From Streptomyces rimosus (GTDB taxonomy: Bacteria; Actinomycetota; Actinomycetes; Streptomycetales; Streptomycetaceae), in NCBI RefSeq assembly GCF_008704655.1, contig NZ_CP023688.1:4588001-4652000 (forward strand): a stretch of DNA of 64,000 bases, read 5' to 3'. The notes under the pieces are model-generated. The model was not told where the DNA came from and made no database searches. It saw nothing but the letters and a program-made list of their open reading frames with translations. The translations under genes and the position numbers were made by a program. This document shows positions 16,473-25,174 of this stretch, in pieces; positions within the stretch are counted from its first letter, which is position 1, and every line of letters starts with the position of its first letter.

Positions 16473-19166
16473 TCAATCGCGTCGTCCTCCCGACGCGCCG
16501 CCGGCCGGACCTCCGATGAAGCCACCGTCGTCACCGCCTCCGGTCCCTCCCGTGTTCGGGCCGGGCGTCGGGGTCACACCGCCGGTGTCCCCACCCCCCG
16601 GCCTGCCACCGGTCTGGCCACCGTTGGACGTACCGCCGTTGTGCCGGCACTCGATGTCCCAGTCCGCACAGGTCTGGGTCGGAGTGGGGCTCGCGGGCTC
16701 GCTGGGCTTCACCGTCTTGGACGGGGTGGGCTTCGGGGAGGTCGGCGCCGGAGCGGACGGGGTGGGCTTCGGGGACGGGCTCATGCCGTCGCCGTAGACC
16801 GTCTGGCCGATCGGCGCGGGGTCCGGGAAGGCTTCGAGCTTCTGGCCCTTCATCGCCTGTGTCATGTACTCCGCCCAGATGCGGGCCGGGAACGAGGCGC
16901 CGTGGATCTTCTCCTCGCCGCCTACGCCGTACATCTTCAGGAACTGCTGCTGTTTGGCCTGGTCGTCCACCCGCCACATGCCGATCGTGGTGGCCAGCTG
17001 CTTGGTGTACCCGGCGAACCACGCCGACTTGTTGTCGTCGGTGGTACCGGTCTTGCCGGCCGCCTCCCGGCCGTCGGGCAGCTTCGCCGCCGTACCGGTG
17101 CCCTTCTCCACCACGGTCTTCAGGACGTCCGTGACGTTGTCCGCGACGGCCGCGCTGAAGCCCGTCTTGGGCTTCGCGGTGTGCTCGTACTCGGTCTTGC
17201 CGTCCTTCTCGACGCTCTCGACGGAGTACGGGTCGTTCTGCTGGCCACTGGAGGCGAAGGTGGCGTACGCGCCGGCCAGCCGGATCGCGCTCGGTGCCGA
17301 GGTGCCGAGCGAGAAGGTCGGGGTGGTCTTCGCCATGCTCTGGTCGTCGCGCAGACCCGCGGCGATGGACGCTTCCTTCACCTTGTCACGCCCCACGTCC
17401 ATGCCGAGCTGGATGAACGGTGTGTTCACCGAGAACTGCATGGCGGTACGAAGGGTGATCTTTCCGCGGTCCTCGTTGCCGTCGTTGGCCTGGTGCCACT
17501 CCTTGCCGTCCTTGTCGTGCCAGACGGTCCCGTCGTAGTTGAGCAGCTTCAGCTTGTTGTCACCGTTGTAGATGCTGTTCGGTGAGACCCGGGTGCGCCG
17601 TTCGGGATTGTGCGGGTCCCGTACGCCGTCGGTCATCGCCGCCGCCAGCACGAACGGTTTGAAGGTCGAGCCGACCTGGACACCGGTGTAGTCGGCGTTG
17701 TTCGTGTAGTGCTGGGTCGCGTCCTTGCCGCCGTAGATGGCGACGATCTTGCCGCTCTTCGTGTCGACCGAGGCGCCGCCGAACTGGACATACTTGTCCA
17801 CCTCGCGCTTGTCCGGCTTGATGTGCTCCTTGGTGACCTTGTCCACGGATTCGGCGAGTTCGTTGACCTTCTTCTCGTCGAAGGTCGTGTGGATCTCGTA
17901 GCCGCCCATCTTCAGCTGGGAGTCCGTGATCTTGGTGTTCGCCGTGATGTAGTTGTTGGCGAGGTCGACGAGGTAGCCCTTCTGGCCACGGAGGTCCATG
18001 GCCTTCTTGGGCTTCCTGGGCATCGGGAATTCCTTGATCTGGTCCCGGTCCGACTTGTTCATCCGGCCGACCTCGACCTCACGGTCCAGCGTCCACTTCC
18101 AGCGGGCCTCGGCGCGCTTGAGGTTCGCGCCCTTGGCCTCCGTCGAGATGTACGGGTCGTAGAGGTTGGGGCCGTTGAGCAGCGCGGCCATGAAGGCGCT
18201 CTCGCTCGGCGTGAGCTTGTCGCAGTCCTTGCCGAAGTACGCCCGGGACGCGGCCTGGATACCGTACGCACCGCGCCCGTAATAGGCGGTGTTGAGGTAG
18301 CCGGCCAGGATGGTGTCCTTCTTCACCTTGATGCCCACCTTCACCGAGATGAACAGCTCGGTGATCTTGCGCTTGAGGGTCTGCGACTGGTCGAGGTACG
18401 TGTTCTTCACGTACTGCTGGGTGATGGTCGAGCCACTCTGGGTTTCGCCGCCCTTGGCCATGTTGAAGACCGCACGCGCGATGCCCATCGGGTCGACGCC
18501 CGAGTCCTTGTAGAACGAGGCGTTCTCCGCGGAGATCACCGCGTCCTGCATGGTCTTGGGGATCGAGGTGATCGGTACGATCTGGCGGTTGAGCTCTCCA
18601 CCGCCGGCGACGACCATCGGCTTGCCGTTGGACCAGTAGTAGACGTTTTTCTGCAGCTGCGACGCCTTCTGCACGTCCGGGATGTCCACGTAGGCGAGCG
18701 CGAGACCGGCCGCACCGACGACCAGCGCCATGAAACCGATGCAGGTGGTGAGGACCTGCTTCCACGAGGGCACGAAGCGGCGCCAGCCGATCTTGCCGGA
18801 CCGCGGGTAGTCGATGAACCGCTTCTTGCCGGGCTTGCCCGCTCCCCGGCCGCGCCCACGACCGCCTTCGCCACCACCGCCGCCGGTGCGCCGGCCTCCA
18901 CCGCGTCCGCCTTGACCACTGCCTGAGGCCATCGCAGCCGTATCGGATGCGCGCCGCCGGCCGCCGCGTTGTGCGGCCCGCCGGGCCTCCGCTCTGCCGC
19001 CGACCGGCCGCTCCTGCCCGTACGCTTCGGAGTCGGGAGCCGGTCCGGGGGTGGGTGCAGAGCCACGGGAGGGCGCCGCACGGCGCCCCGATTGCTGTGC
19101 GGCTCGTCGGGCCGCTGCACGTCCGCCGCCCTGTGGCTGGGGCGGTTTGCGACGGTGCTCGCTCAT
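16473..19166 (-). CDS. Class A penicillin-binding protein (glycosyltransferase/transpeptidase)
   Basis: Bifunctional peptidoglycan synthase of 897 residues. An Arg/Gly-rich cytoplasmic region spans about 1-130, then one transmembrane anchor (about 134-155, VLTTCIGFMALVVGAAGLAL). The GT51 glycosyltransferase domain has Glu214 in ENASFYKDSG and GSTITQQYVKN. The transpeptidase domain has STFK (500-503, catalytic Ser500), SVN (579-581) and KTG (705-707), so both activities look intact. The C-terminal tail is Pro/Thr/Ser- then Gly-rich and extracellular. Divergent from the PadR gene; adjacent envelope genes suggest a shared cell-wall role. Confidence 0.95.
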   Translation of the reverse strand: MSEHRRKPPQPQGGGRAAARRAAQQSGRRAAPSRGSAPTPGPAPDSEAYGQERPVGGRAEARRAAQRGGRRRASDTAAMASGSGQGGRGGGRRTGGGGGEGGRGRGRGAGKPGKKRFIDYPRSGKIGWRRFVPSWKQVLTTCIGFMALVVGAAGLALAYVDIPDVQKASQLQKNVYYWSNGKPMVVAGGGELNRQIVPITSIPKTMQDAVISAENASFYKDSGVDPMGIARAVFNMAKGGETQSGSTITQQYVKNTYLDQSQTLKRKITELFISVKVGIKVKKDTILAGYLNTAYYGRGAYGIQAASRAYFGKDCDKLTPSESAFMAALLNGPNLYDPYISTEAKGANLKRAEARWKWTLDREVEVGRMNKSDRDQIKEFPMPRKPKKAMDLRGQKGYLVDLANNYITANTKITDSQLKMGGYEIHTTFDEKKVNELAESVDKVTKEHIKPDKREVDKYVQFGGASVDTKSGKIVAIYGGKDATQHYTNNADYTGVQVGSTFKPFVLAAAMTDGVRDPHNPERRTRVSPNSIYNGDNKLKLLNYDGTVWHDKDGKEWHQANDGNEDRGKITLRTAMQFSVNTPFIQLGMDVGRDKVKEASIAAGLRDDQSMAKTTPTFSLGTSAPSAIRLAGAYATFASSGQQNDPYSVESVEKDGKTEYEHTAKPKTGFSAAVADNVTDVLKTVVEKGTGTAAKLPDGREAAGKTGTTDDNKSAWFAGYTKQLATTIGMWRVDDQAKQQQFLKMYGVGGEEKIHGASFPARIWAEYMTQAMKGQKLEAFPDPAPIGQTVYGDGMSPSPKPTPSAPAPTSPKPTPSKTVKPSEPASPTPTQTCADWDIECRHNGGTSNGGQTGGRPGGGDTGGVTPTPGPNTGGTGGGDDGGFIGGPAGGASGGRRD

Positions 19167-19531
19167 GGAACGAATACTCCTCGGGCAGGCGCGCTATCTA
19201 TCTCGTCGCCTGAAGGCGGCAGTTGGCTTCAGGTCCCCCCGACGTACGGCACCCATATGGCTCATGGGGTCGCACTACACCGAGGACGGGGACGTCCCCT
19301 GTCGCCCCACGGTTCCCGGCAGTCTGCATGCCGCACAGACTACGCACGGCCAAAACCTGCTCACTGTTGAAATTCACTCCAAATCCGTCAGGTTGGGTGG
19401 AACGAAACAGTGATGTGACGGCGCTCACCATCCCTCCTCTTGTCCCTCCCGTGCACCCGACCTATCGTCTGGATGTATCGAGTCGATACATCAGCTCGGC
19501 ATAAAGAACGCACGAGGACAAGGAGGCGGGC
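19167..19531. other. Divergent promoter region PBP / padR
   Basis: Non-coding 365 bp that should hold promoters for the PBP gene (reverse) and the PadR gene (forward). The only striking element is the 21-bp PadR-type palindrome near its right end. No small gene is supported. Confidence 0.6.
19472..19492. promoter_or_regulatory. PadR operator
   Basis: Perfect inverted repeat with 10-bp arms (GATGTATCGA / TCGATACATC) and a 1-bp centre, 39 bp upstream of the PadR start codon. It contains ATGTAT...ATACAT, the pattern bound by PadR-family repressors, so autoregulation is likely. Confidence 0.7.
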
Positions 19532-20209
19532 ATGAGCAGGCGGTCCGGCATCCTTGAGTTCGCCGTCCTCGGACTGCTTCGCGAGTCCCCCATGCACGGC
19601 TACGAGCTGCGCAAACGGCTCAACACGTCGCTGGGGGTCTTCCGTGCGTTCAGCTACGGCACCCTCTACCCCTGTCTGAAGGCGCTGGTCGCGAACGGCT
19701 GGCTGACCGAGGAGACGGGCAGTGAGCCGGAGACCGCGCCCGCGTCCCTCACCGGCCGCCGGGCGAAGATCGTCTACCGGCTGACGCCGGAGGGGAAGAG
19801 CCACTTCGAGGAGCTGCTCGCCCACTCGGGCCCGGACGCGTGGGAGGACGAACACTTCGGTGTCCGCTTCGCCTTCTTCGGGCAGACCTCGCGCGACGTA
19901 CGGATGCGGGTGCTGGAAGGCCGCCGCAGCCGCCTGGAGGAACGCCTCGAAAAGATGCGCACCTCCCTGGCACGTTCACGCGAACGGCTGGACGACTACA
20001 CCCTCGAGCTGCAGCGGCACGGCATGGAGTCCGTGGAGCGCGAGGTCCGGTGGCTCAACGAGCTGATCGAGAGCGAACGCGCCGGACGCGATCAACGCGC
20101 CGTGGACCCCGCTGAGCGGAACCAGAAGGACACGTCAGGAGATACGGGCGGCCTGCCCCGGCGTCGGGGTGGTTCCCGGCCGGATTCGTCCGATGACACC
20201 ACCACATAA
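19532..20209 (+). CDS. PadR-family transcriptional regulator
   Basis: Regulator of 225 residues. The N-terminal winged helix is typical (ILEFAVLGLLRESPMHGYELRKRL, then FSYGTLYPCLKALVANGWL). The middle carries a long helical dimerisation segment (residues about 115-180), and the last 40 residues are disordered and polar. A perfect palindrome lies at its promoter. Inositol-phosphate synthase starts 48 bp downstream, so the two may be co-transcribed and the regulator may control inositol supply. The ligand is unknown. Confidence 0.9.
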   Translation: MSRRSGILEFAVLGLLRESPMHGYELRKRLNTSLGVFRAFSYGTLYPCLKALVANGWLTEETGSEPETAPASLTGRRAKIVYRLTPEGKSHFEELLAHSGPDAWEDEHFGVRFAFFGQTSRDVRMRVLEGRRSRLEERLEKMRTSLARSRERLDDYTLELQRHGMESVEREVRWLNELIESERAGRDQRAVDPAERNQKDTSGDTGGLPRRRGGSRPDSSDDTTT

Positions 20210-20257
20210 GGCTCCGCAGTCCGCGGGGCCTTGTCGAGAACACAGGGAGCAACCGGA

Positions 20258-21340
20258 ATGGGTTCGGTTCGCGTAGCCATCGCCGGCGTGGGCAACTGCG
20301 CCGCCTCGCTGGTACAGGGCGTCGAGTACTACAAGGACGCAGACCCGGACAGCCGCGTGCCCGGCCTGATGCACGTGCAGTTCGGCGACTATCACGTGCG
20401 GGACATCGAGTTCGTGGCCGCTTTCGACGTCGACGCCAAAAAGGTCGGCCTCGACCTGGCGGACGCCATCGGTGCCAGCGAGAACAACACCATCAAGATC
20501 TGCGACGTGCCGAACTCCGGTGTGACCGTGCAGCGCGGCCACACCCTCGACGGCCTGGGCAAGTACTACCGCCAGACCATCGAGGAGTCCGACGAGACGC
20601 CGGTGGACATCGTCCAGGTCCTCAAGGACAAGCAGGTCGACGTCCTGGTGTGCTACCTGCCCGTCGGCTCCGAGGACGCCGCGAAGTTCTACGCCCAGTG
20701 CGCCATCGATGCCAAGGTCGCCTTCGTCAACGCCCTGCCGGTCTTCATCGCGGGCACCAAGGAGTGGGCGGACAAGTTCACCGAGGCCGGTGTGCCGATC
20801 GTCGGTGACGACATCAAGTCGCAGGTGGGCGCCACGATCACGCACCGCGTGATGGCCAAGCTCTTCGAGGACCGGGGCGTCGTCCTGGACCGCACGATGC
20901 AGCTGAACGTCGGCGGCAACATGGACTTCAAGAACATGCTGGAGCGCGAGCGCCTGGAGTCCAAGAAGATCTCCAAGACCCAGGCCGTCACCTCGCAGAT
21001 CCGCGACCGCGAGCTGGGCGAGGACAACGTCCACATCGGCCCGTCGGACTTCGTCGCCTGGCTGGACGACCGCAAGTGGGCCTACGTCCGCCTCGAAGGC
21101 CGCGCCTTCGGTGACGTCCCGCTGAACCTGGAGTACAAGCTGGAGGTCTGGGACTCCCCGAACTCCGCGGGTGTCATCATCGACGCCCTGCGCGCCGCGA
21201 AGATCGCCAAGGACCGCGGCATCGGCGGCCCGGTGCTCTCCGCGTCCTCGTACTTCATGAAGTCGCCGCCGGTCCAGTACTTCGACGACGAGGCGCACGC
21301 GAACGTCGAGAAGTTCATCAAGGGTGAGGTCGAGCGCTGA
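20258..21340 (+). CDS. ino1: myo-Inositol-1-phosphate synthase
   Basis: NAD-dependent isomerase that turns glucose 6-phosphate into inositol 1-phosphate, the first step to phosphatidylinositol and mycothiol in actinomycetes. Length is 360 residues from the ATG at 20258 (GGGAGC upstream); the open frame begins 9 codons earlier without a better site. The Rossmann motif is [13 protein letters not shown]. Conserved features include [33 protein letters not shown] and the final SSYFMKSPP. The length matches the actinobacterial/archaeal short form. Followed by a terminator. Confidence 0.96.
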   Translation: MGSVRVAIAGVGNCAASLVQGVEYYKDADPDSRVPGLMHVQFGDYHVRDIEFVAAFDVDAKKVGLDLADAIGASENNTIKICDVPNSGVTVQRGHTLDGLGKYYRQTIEESDETPVDIVQVLKDKQVDVLVCYLPVGSEDAAKFYAQCAIDAKVAFVNALPVFIAGTKEWADKFTEAGVPIVGDDIKSQVGATITHRVMAKLFEDRGVVLDRTMQLNVGGNMDFKNMLERERLESKKISKTQAVTSQIRDRELGEDNVHIGPSDFVAWLDDRKWAYVRLEGRAFGDVPLNLEYKLEVWDSPNSAGVIIDALRAAKIAKDRGIGGPVLSASSYFMKSPPVQYFDDEAHANVEKFIKGEVER

Positions 21341-21364
21341 GCACCGCGCCGTCCCGCTAGCCCG

Positions 21365-21395
21365 CCGGCCCCCGGAAATTCCGTCCGGGGGCCGG
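21365..21395 (+). terminator. Terminator after ino1
   Basis: A 12-bp stem (CCGGCCCCCGGA at 21365-21376 with 21384-21395), 24 bp beyond the ino1 stop. Confidence 0.8.
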
Positions 21396-21418
21396 TGTGC
21401 TGTGTGAGGCTGGTCCTC

Positions 21419-22678
21419 ATGTCCGTTGTGCGTGACCTCCGCGTACTGCTTCAGCTGCGTGACTTCCGCTCCCTGCTGGCCGTACGGCTCCTCTCGCAGG
21501 CCGCCGACGGTGTCTACCAGGTCGCGCTCGCCACCTACGTCGTCTTCTCGCCCGAGAGGCAGGCGTCTCCCGCGGCCATCGCCTCCGCCATGGCGGTCCT
21601 GCTGCTCCCGTATTCGCTGCTCGGCCCCTTCGCAGGTGTTCTCCTCGACCGGTGGCGCCGTCGGCAGGTCCTGCTGTACGGCAACCTGCTGCGTACCGTG
21701 CTCGCCGTCGGCACCGCCGGCCTGATCGCCGCGCGGGCTTCCGACTGGCTCTTCTACGCCTCCGCGCTCTCCGTCATGGCCGTCAACCGCTTCGTGCTGG
21801 CCGGGCTCTCGGCATCCTTGCCGCGTGTGGTCGCCGGTACGGAGCAGCTGGTCGTGGCCAACTCCCTGTCCCCGACCGCCGGCACGCTCGCGACGACCGC
21901 GGGCGGTGGGCTCGCCTTCGCCGTCCGGCTGGCGGGGGCGCAGTCGAACACGGTCGTCGTGTTTCTGGCCGCCACTCTGTATCTGTGCGCCGCCGGTGTC
22001 TCGCTGCGCATGGGCCCGGGACTACTGGGGCCGGACCCTTCCCAGCTCCAACCACGTGTCGGTGCGGCCCTGTTGAGCACCACGCGCGGCTTGGTGGATG
22101 GGCTGCGCCACCTCCTGGAACGACGTACCGCAGCGGCGGCCCTGACGGTGATGACCGTACTGCGCTTCTGCTACGGGGCGCTGACGGTAACGGTGTTGAT
22201 GCTGTGCCGGTACGCGTGGGCCGACAGCGAGTCGGGGGGACTGGCGCTCCTCGGGATCGCCGTCGGCGTATCAGGGGCGGGCTTCTTCGCTGCCGCCGTC
22301 ATCACGCCGTCGGCCGTCGCCAGGTACACGCCCCTGGCCTGGATGGCGTGCTGTGCGGGGCTGTCGGCTGTGCTGACTTCGGCCCTGGGGCTCTCCTTCG
22401 CGTACGTACCGCTGCTGATCGCCGCCTTCGTCCTCGGCCTCAGCACCCAGGCCGCCAAGATCTCCACGGACACGGTGGTGCAGTCATCGGTGGACGATGC
22501 CTTCCGCGGCCGTGTCTTCGCGGTCTACGACATGCTCTTCAACGTCGCCTACGTCGGTGCCGCGGCCGTGGCGGCGCTGATGCTGCCGCCGGACGGCAGG
22601 TCCGGTGTTCTCGTCATCGCCGTGGCTCTGCTCTACGCGGCGACCGCGGTGTCGCTGATCCGCTGCGTACGGCGCTAG
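21419..22678 (+). CDS. MFS transporter
   Basis: Integral membrane protein of 419 residues with about 12 predicted helices. The MFS loop 2-3 motif is recognisable (GVLLDRWRRRQVLLYGNLLR), and it begins LRDFRSLLAVRLLSQAADGVYQVAL, typical of the MFS_3-like group of exporters. Substrate unknown. The ATG at 21419 is chosen; a GTG-type upstream extension of 8 codons overlaps the ino1 terminator region. It probably has its own promoter or depends on read-through. Confidence 0.85.
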   Translation: MSVVRDLRVLLQLRDFRSLLAVRLLSQAADGVYQVALATYVVFSPERQASPAAIASAMAVLLLPYSLLGPFAGVLLDRWRRRQVLLYGNLLRTVLAVGTAGLIAARASDWLFYASALSVMAVNRFVLAGLSASLPRVVAGTEQLVVANSLSPTAGTLATTAGGGLAFAVRLAGAQSNTVVVFLAATLYLCAAGVSLRMGPGLLGPDPSQLQPRVGAALLSTTRGLVDGLRHLLERRTAAAALTVMTVLRFCYGALTVTVLMLCRYAWADSESGGLALLGIAVGVSGAGFFAAAVITPSAVARYTPLAWMACCAGLSAVLTSALGLSFAYVPLLIAAFVLGLSTQAAKISTDTVVQSSVDDAFRGRVFAVYDMLFNVAYVGAAAVAALMLPPDGRSGVLVIAVALLYAATAVSLIRCVRR

Positions 22679-22790
22679 CCTCCTGACGCCCAGCCCTGGG
22701 GGACCCCAGCGGCGACAGGGTCACCTCGCGACCCGATACGTTACGTGCTTTCAGCTCACACGTGGACGCATCGCTTTCAGGGGGACCTTC

Positions 22791-23423
22791 ATGACCATGC
22801 CGCCGCCTCCGGGGCAGAACCCGTACGGCCAGAATCCCTACGGCCAGAACCCGTACCCGCAGGCACCGAACGCTCCGTACGGGCAGCCGCCGCAGGGACC
22901 CGCTCCATATGGCCAGCCCCCGCAGGCGCCCAACGCGCCGTACGGCCAGCCGCAGGGCGGCTACGCTCCTCCGCCGCAGATGCCGCAGCAGCAGGGCGCT
23001 CCCTGGCCGCAGGCAGCACCCCCGCAGCAGCCCTACGGCATGCCCCCGCAAGGTGGGGCACCCCAGCCGCCCGGGCCCCAGCGCTCGGACAGCGTGGGCC
23101 GGAAGGTCTTCCGCGTGGTCCTGAGCCTTGTCGTGCTGGGCCTGGTACTCGGCGGCCTCGCGGGCTTCAACTCCCTCTTCGGCACGGACGCCAAGAAGGC
23201 CGCCGTCGGTGACTGCATGAAGAACAACGGCACGACCATCCGGCCGGACATGGAGAAGGTGGACTGCACCGCCTCCGATGCCGCCTACAAGGTCGCCGAG
23301 GTGCATGACGACACCACCGACGAGAAGCTGTGCGACCTGACGAAGTACAACGCCTACTCGGAAGCCACCGGGCGCCGGCACCGCAACAAGGTCGTGCTCT
23401 GCCTCGAAGACATCAAGAAGTAG
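22791..23423 (+). CDS. Proline-rich membrane-anchored protein with extracytoplasmic domain (LppU-like)
   Basis: Protein of 210 residues in three parts. Residues 1-105 are low complexity with short tandem repeats (NPYGQ repeated, then APYGQPP). One transmembrane helix follows at about 108-130 (VVLSLVVLGLVLGGLAGFNSL). An extracytoplasmic domain of about 75 residues carries four Cys (GDCMKNN, KVDCTAS, EKLCDLT, VVLCLE), probably forming two disulfides. It resembles LppU/SCO3897-like proteins of unknown function. Two tandem parS sites follow its stop. Confidence 0.75.
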   Translation: MTMPPPPGQNPYGQNPYGQNPYPQAPNAPYGQPPQGPAPYGQPPQAPNAPYGQPQGGYAPPPQMPQQQGAPWPQAAPPQQPYGMPPQGGAPQPPGPQRSDSVGRKVFRVVLSLVVLGLVLGGLAGFNSLFGTDAKKAAVGDCMKNNGTTIRPDMEKVDCTASDAAYKVAEVHDDTTDEKLCDLTKYNAYSEATGRRHRNKVVLCLEDIKK

Positions 23424-23434
23424 AGCCGGTCCCT

Positions 23435-23448
23435 GTTTCACGTGAAAC
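23435..23448. other. parS site 3
   Basis: Perfect GTTTCACGTGAAAC in the gap between the LppU-like gene and cca; 34 bp start-to-start from site 4. Confidence 0.95.
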
Positions 23449-23468
23449 ACGACGCCACTCGCCGTCGT

Positions 23469-23482
23469 GTTTCACGTGAAAC
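23469..23482. other. parS site 4
   Basis: Perfect GTTTCACGTGAAAC, tandem with site 3 and ending 7 bp before the 3' end of cca. Confidence 0.95.
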
Positions 23483-23489
23483 CACGCAC

Positions 23490-24965
23490 TCACTGCTGCG
23501 CGGCCCACCACTCCCGCAGAGCGGCAACGGCCTCTTCCCGCTCCATCGGGCCGTTCTCCAGCCGCAGTTCGAGCAGATGCTTGTACGCCTTACCGACCTC
23601 CGGGCCGGGAGCGATGCCGAGGACCTGCATGATGTCGTTGCCGTTCAGGTCCGGCCGGATCGAGTCCAGCTGCTCCTGCTCCTGCAGCCGCGCGATGCGC
23701 TCCTCCAGCCCGTCATAAGCACGGGAGAGGGCGTTGGCCTTGCGCTTGTTGCGGGTGGTGCAGTCCGAACGCGTCAGCTTGTGCAGACGCCGCAGCTGCG
23801 GGCCGGCGTCCCGCACGTAGCGGCGGACCGCCGAGTCGGTCCACTCGCCCGTCCCGTAGCCGTGGAAGCGCAGATGCAGCTCCACCAGCAGCGAGACGTC
23901 CTTGATCATGTCGTTGGAGTACTTCAGCGCGGTCATCCGCTTCTTGGCCATCTTCGCCCCCACCACCTCGTGGTGGTGGAAGGAGACCCGGCCGTCGCTC
24001 TCGAAACGGCGCGTCCTGGGCTTGCCGATGTCATGCAGCAGCGCCGCCAGCCGCAGCACCAGGTCCGGGCCGTCCTCTTCGAGGTCGATGGCCTGTTCCA
24101 GCACCGTCAGCGAGTGCTCATAGACGTCCTTGTGACGGTGATGTTCGTCACGTTCCAGGCGCAGCGCGGGCAGCTCCGGCAGCACCCGGTCGGCGATCCC
24201 CGTGTCGACCAGCAGCTTGAGGCCCTTGCGCGGGTGGGAACCCAGGAGCAGCTTGTTCAGCTCGTCCCGCACCCGCTCCGCGGAGACGATGTCGATGCGC
24301 TCAGCCATGGCCTTCATCGCGGAGACGATGTCCTCGGCCACCTCGAAGTCCAGCTGGGCGGCGAACCGGGCGGCCCGCATCATCCGCAGCGGATCGTCGG
24401 AGAAGGACTCCTCCGGCGTTCCCGGCGTCCGCAGGACACGTGCCGCCAGGTCCTCCAGGCCGTTGTGCGGGTCGATGAACTCCTTCTGCGGCAGCGCCAC
24501 CGCCATGGCGTTCACCGTGAAGTCCCGGCGCACCAGGTCCTGCTCGATGGAGTCGCCGTAGGACACCTCGGGCTTGCGCGAGGTCCGGTCGTACGCCTCG
24601 GAGCGGTACGTGGTGACCTCGATGTCGAACGAGTCCTTCTTGCAGCCGACGGTGCCGAAGGCGATGCCGACCTCCCACACCGCGTCCGCCCACGGCCGGA
24701 CGATCTTCAGCACGTCTTCGGGGCGGGCATCGGTGGTGAAGTCGAGGTCGTTGCCGAGCCGGCCGAGCAGGGCATCCCGTACCGAGCCGCCGACCAGGGC
24801 AAGCGTGAACCCGGCCTCCTGGAAACGGCGGGCCAGATCGTCCGCGACGGGGGACACCCGCAACAGTTCTCCGACGGCGCGACGCTGCACCTGGTTCAGC
24901 GCGTCCGTCGACTGCGGGGTCCGCTCGGGCTGCGGGGCGGGGAAGTCATTGTTGGCGTTCGGCAC
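23490..24965 (-). CDS. cca: CCA-adding tRNA nucleotidyltransferase
   Basis: Adds or repairs the 3' CCA of tRNAs, 491 residues from the GTG at 24965. The nucleotidyltransferase head has LVGGSVRDALLGR and DLDFTTDARPEDV with the metal-binding Asp pair. The RRDFTVNAMA and RMMRAARFAAQL motifs of class II enzymes follow. A C-terminal HD domain is present (LLHDIGKPRTRR, SFHHHEVVGAKMA), common in actinobacterial CCA enzymes. The frame stays open for 56 codons upstream, but that extension overlaps the promoter of the divergent gene. One genomic tRNA here, tRNA-Ala, lacks encoded CCA and would need it. Confidence 0.95.
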   Translation of the reverse strand: MPNANNDFPAPQPERTPQSTDALNQVQRRAVGELLRVSPVADDLARRFQEAGFTLALVGGSVRDALLGRLGNDLDFTTDARPEDVLKIVRPWADAVWEVGIAFGTVGCKKDSFDIEVTTYRSEAYDRTSRKPEVSYGDSIEQDLVRRDFTVNAMAVALPQKEFIDPHNGLEDLAARVLRTPGTPEESFSDDPLRMMRAARFAAQLDFEVAEDIVSAMKAMAERIDIVSAERVRDELNKLLLGSHPRKGLKLLVDTGIADRVLPELPALRLERDEHHRHKDVYEHSLTVLEQAIDLEEDGPDLVLRLAALLHDIGKPRTRRFESDGRVSFHHHEVVGAKMAKKRMTALKYSNDMIKDVSLLVELHLRFHGYGTGEWTDSAVRRYVRDAGPQLRRLHKLTRSDCTTRNKRKANALSRAYDGLEERIARLQEQEQLDSIRPDLNGNDIMQVLGIAPGPEVGKAYKHLLELRLENGPMEREEAVAALREWWAAQQ

Positions 24966-25174
24966 AACAGAACAGGGTACGTGGCCGCGTCGCGCGAGGC
25001 GTCCTGTCGGCGGCGGCGCCGGGCGGCGCAGGAAACGGGGACGGGCAACGCTCCCGCCCGGCTGCCGAGCGATCTTGTGGACCGGTCCCCAGCACTTCCC
25101 CCCAGCGGGTCTCGTTACCATGCGTGGACGCACATTCCGACGACCACTGACGACGACGAGGGACGGGCGAACGC

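Noticed and set aside
22800..22960. Tandem repeats as a possible CRISPR or satellite array
   Set aside because: The repeats are in-frame codons for Pro/Tyr/Gly/Gln in the LppU-like protein, without unique spacers.
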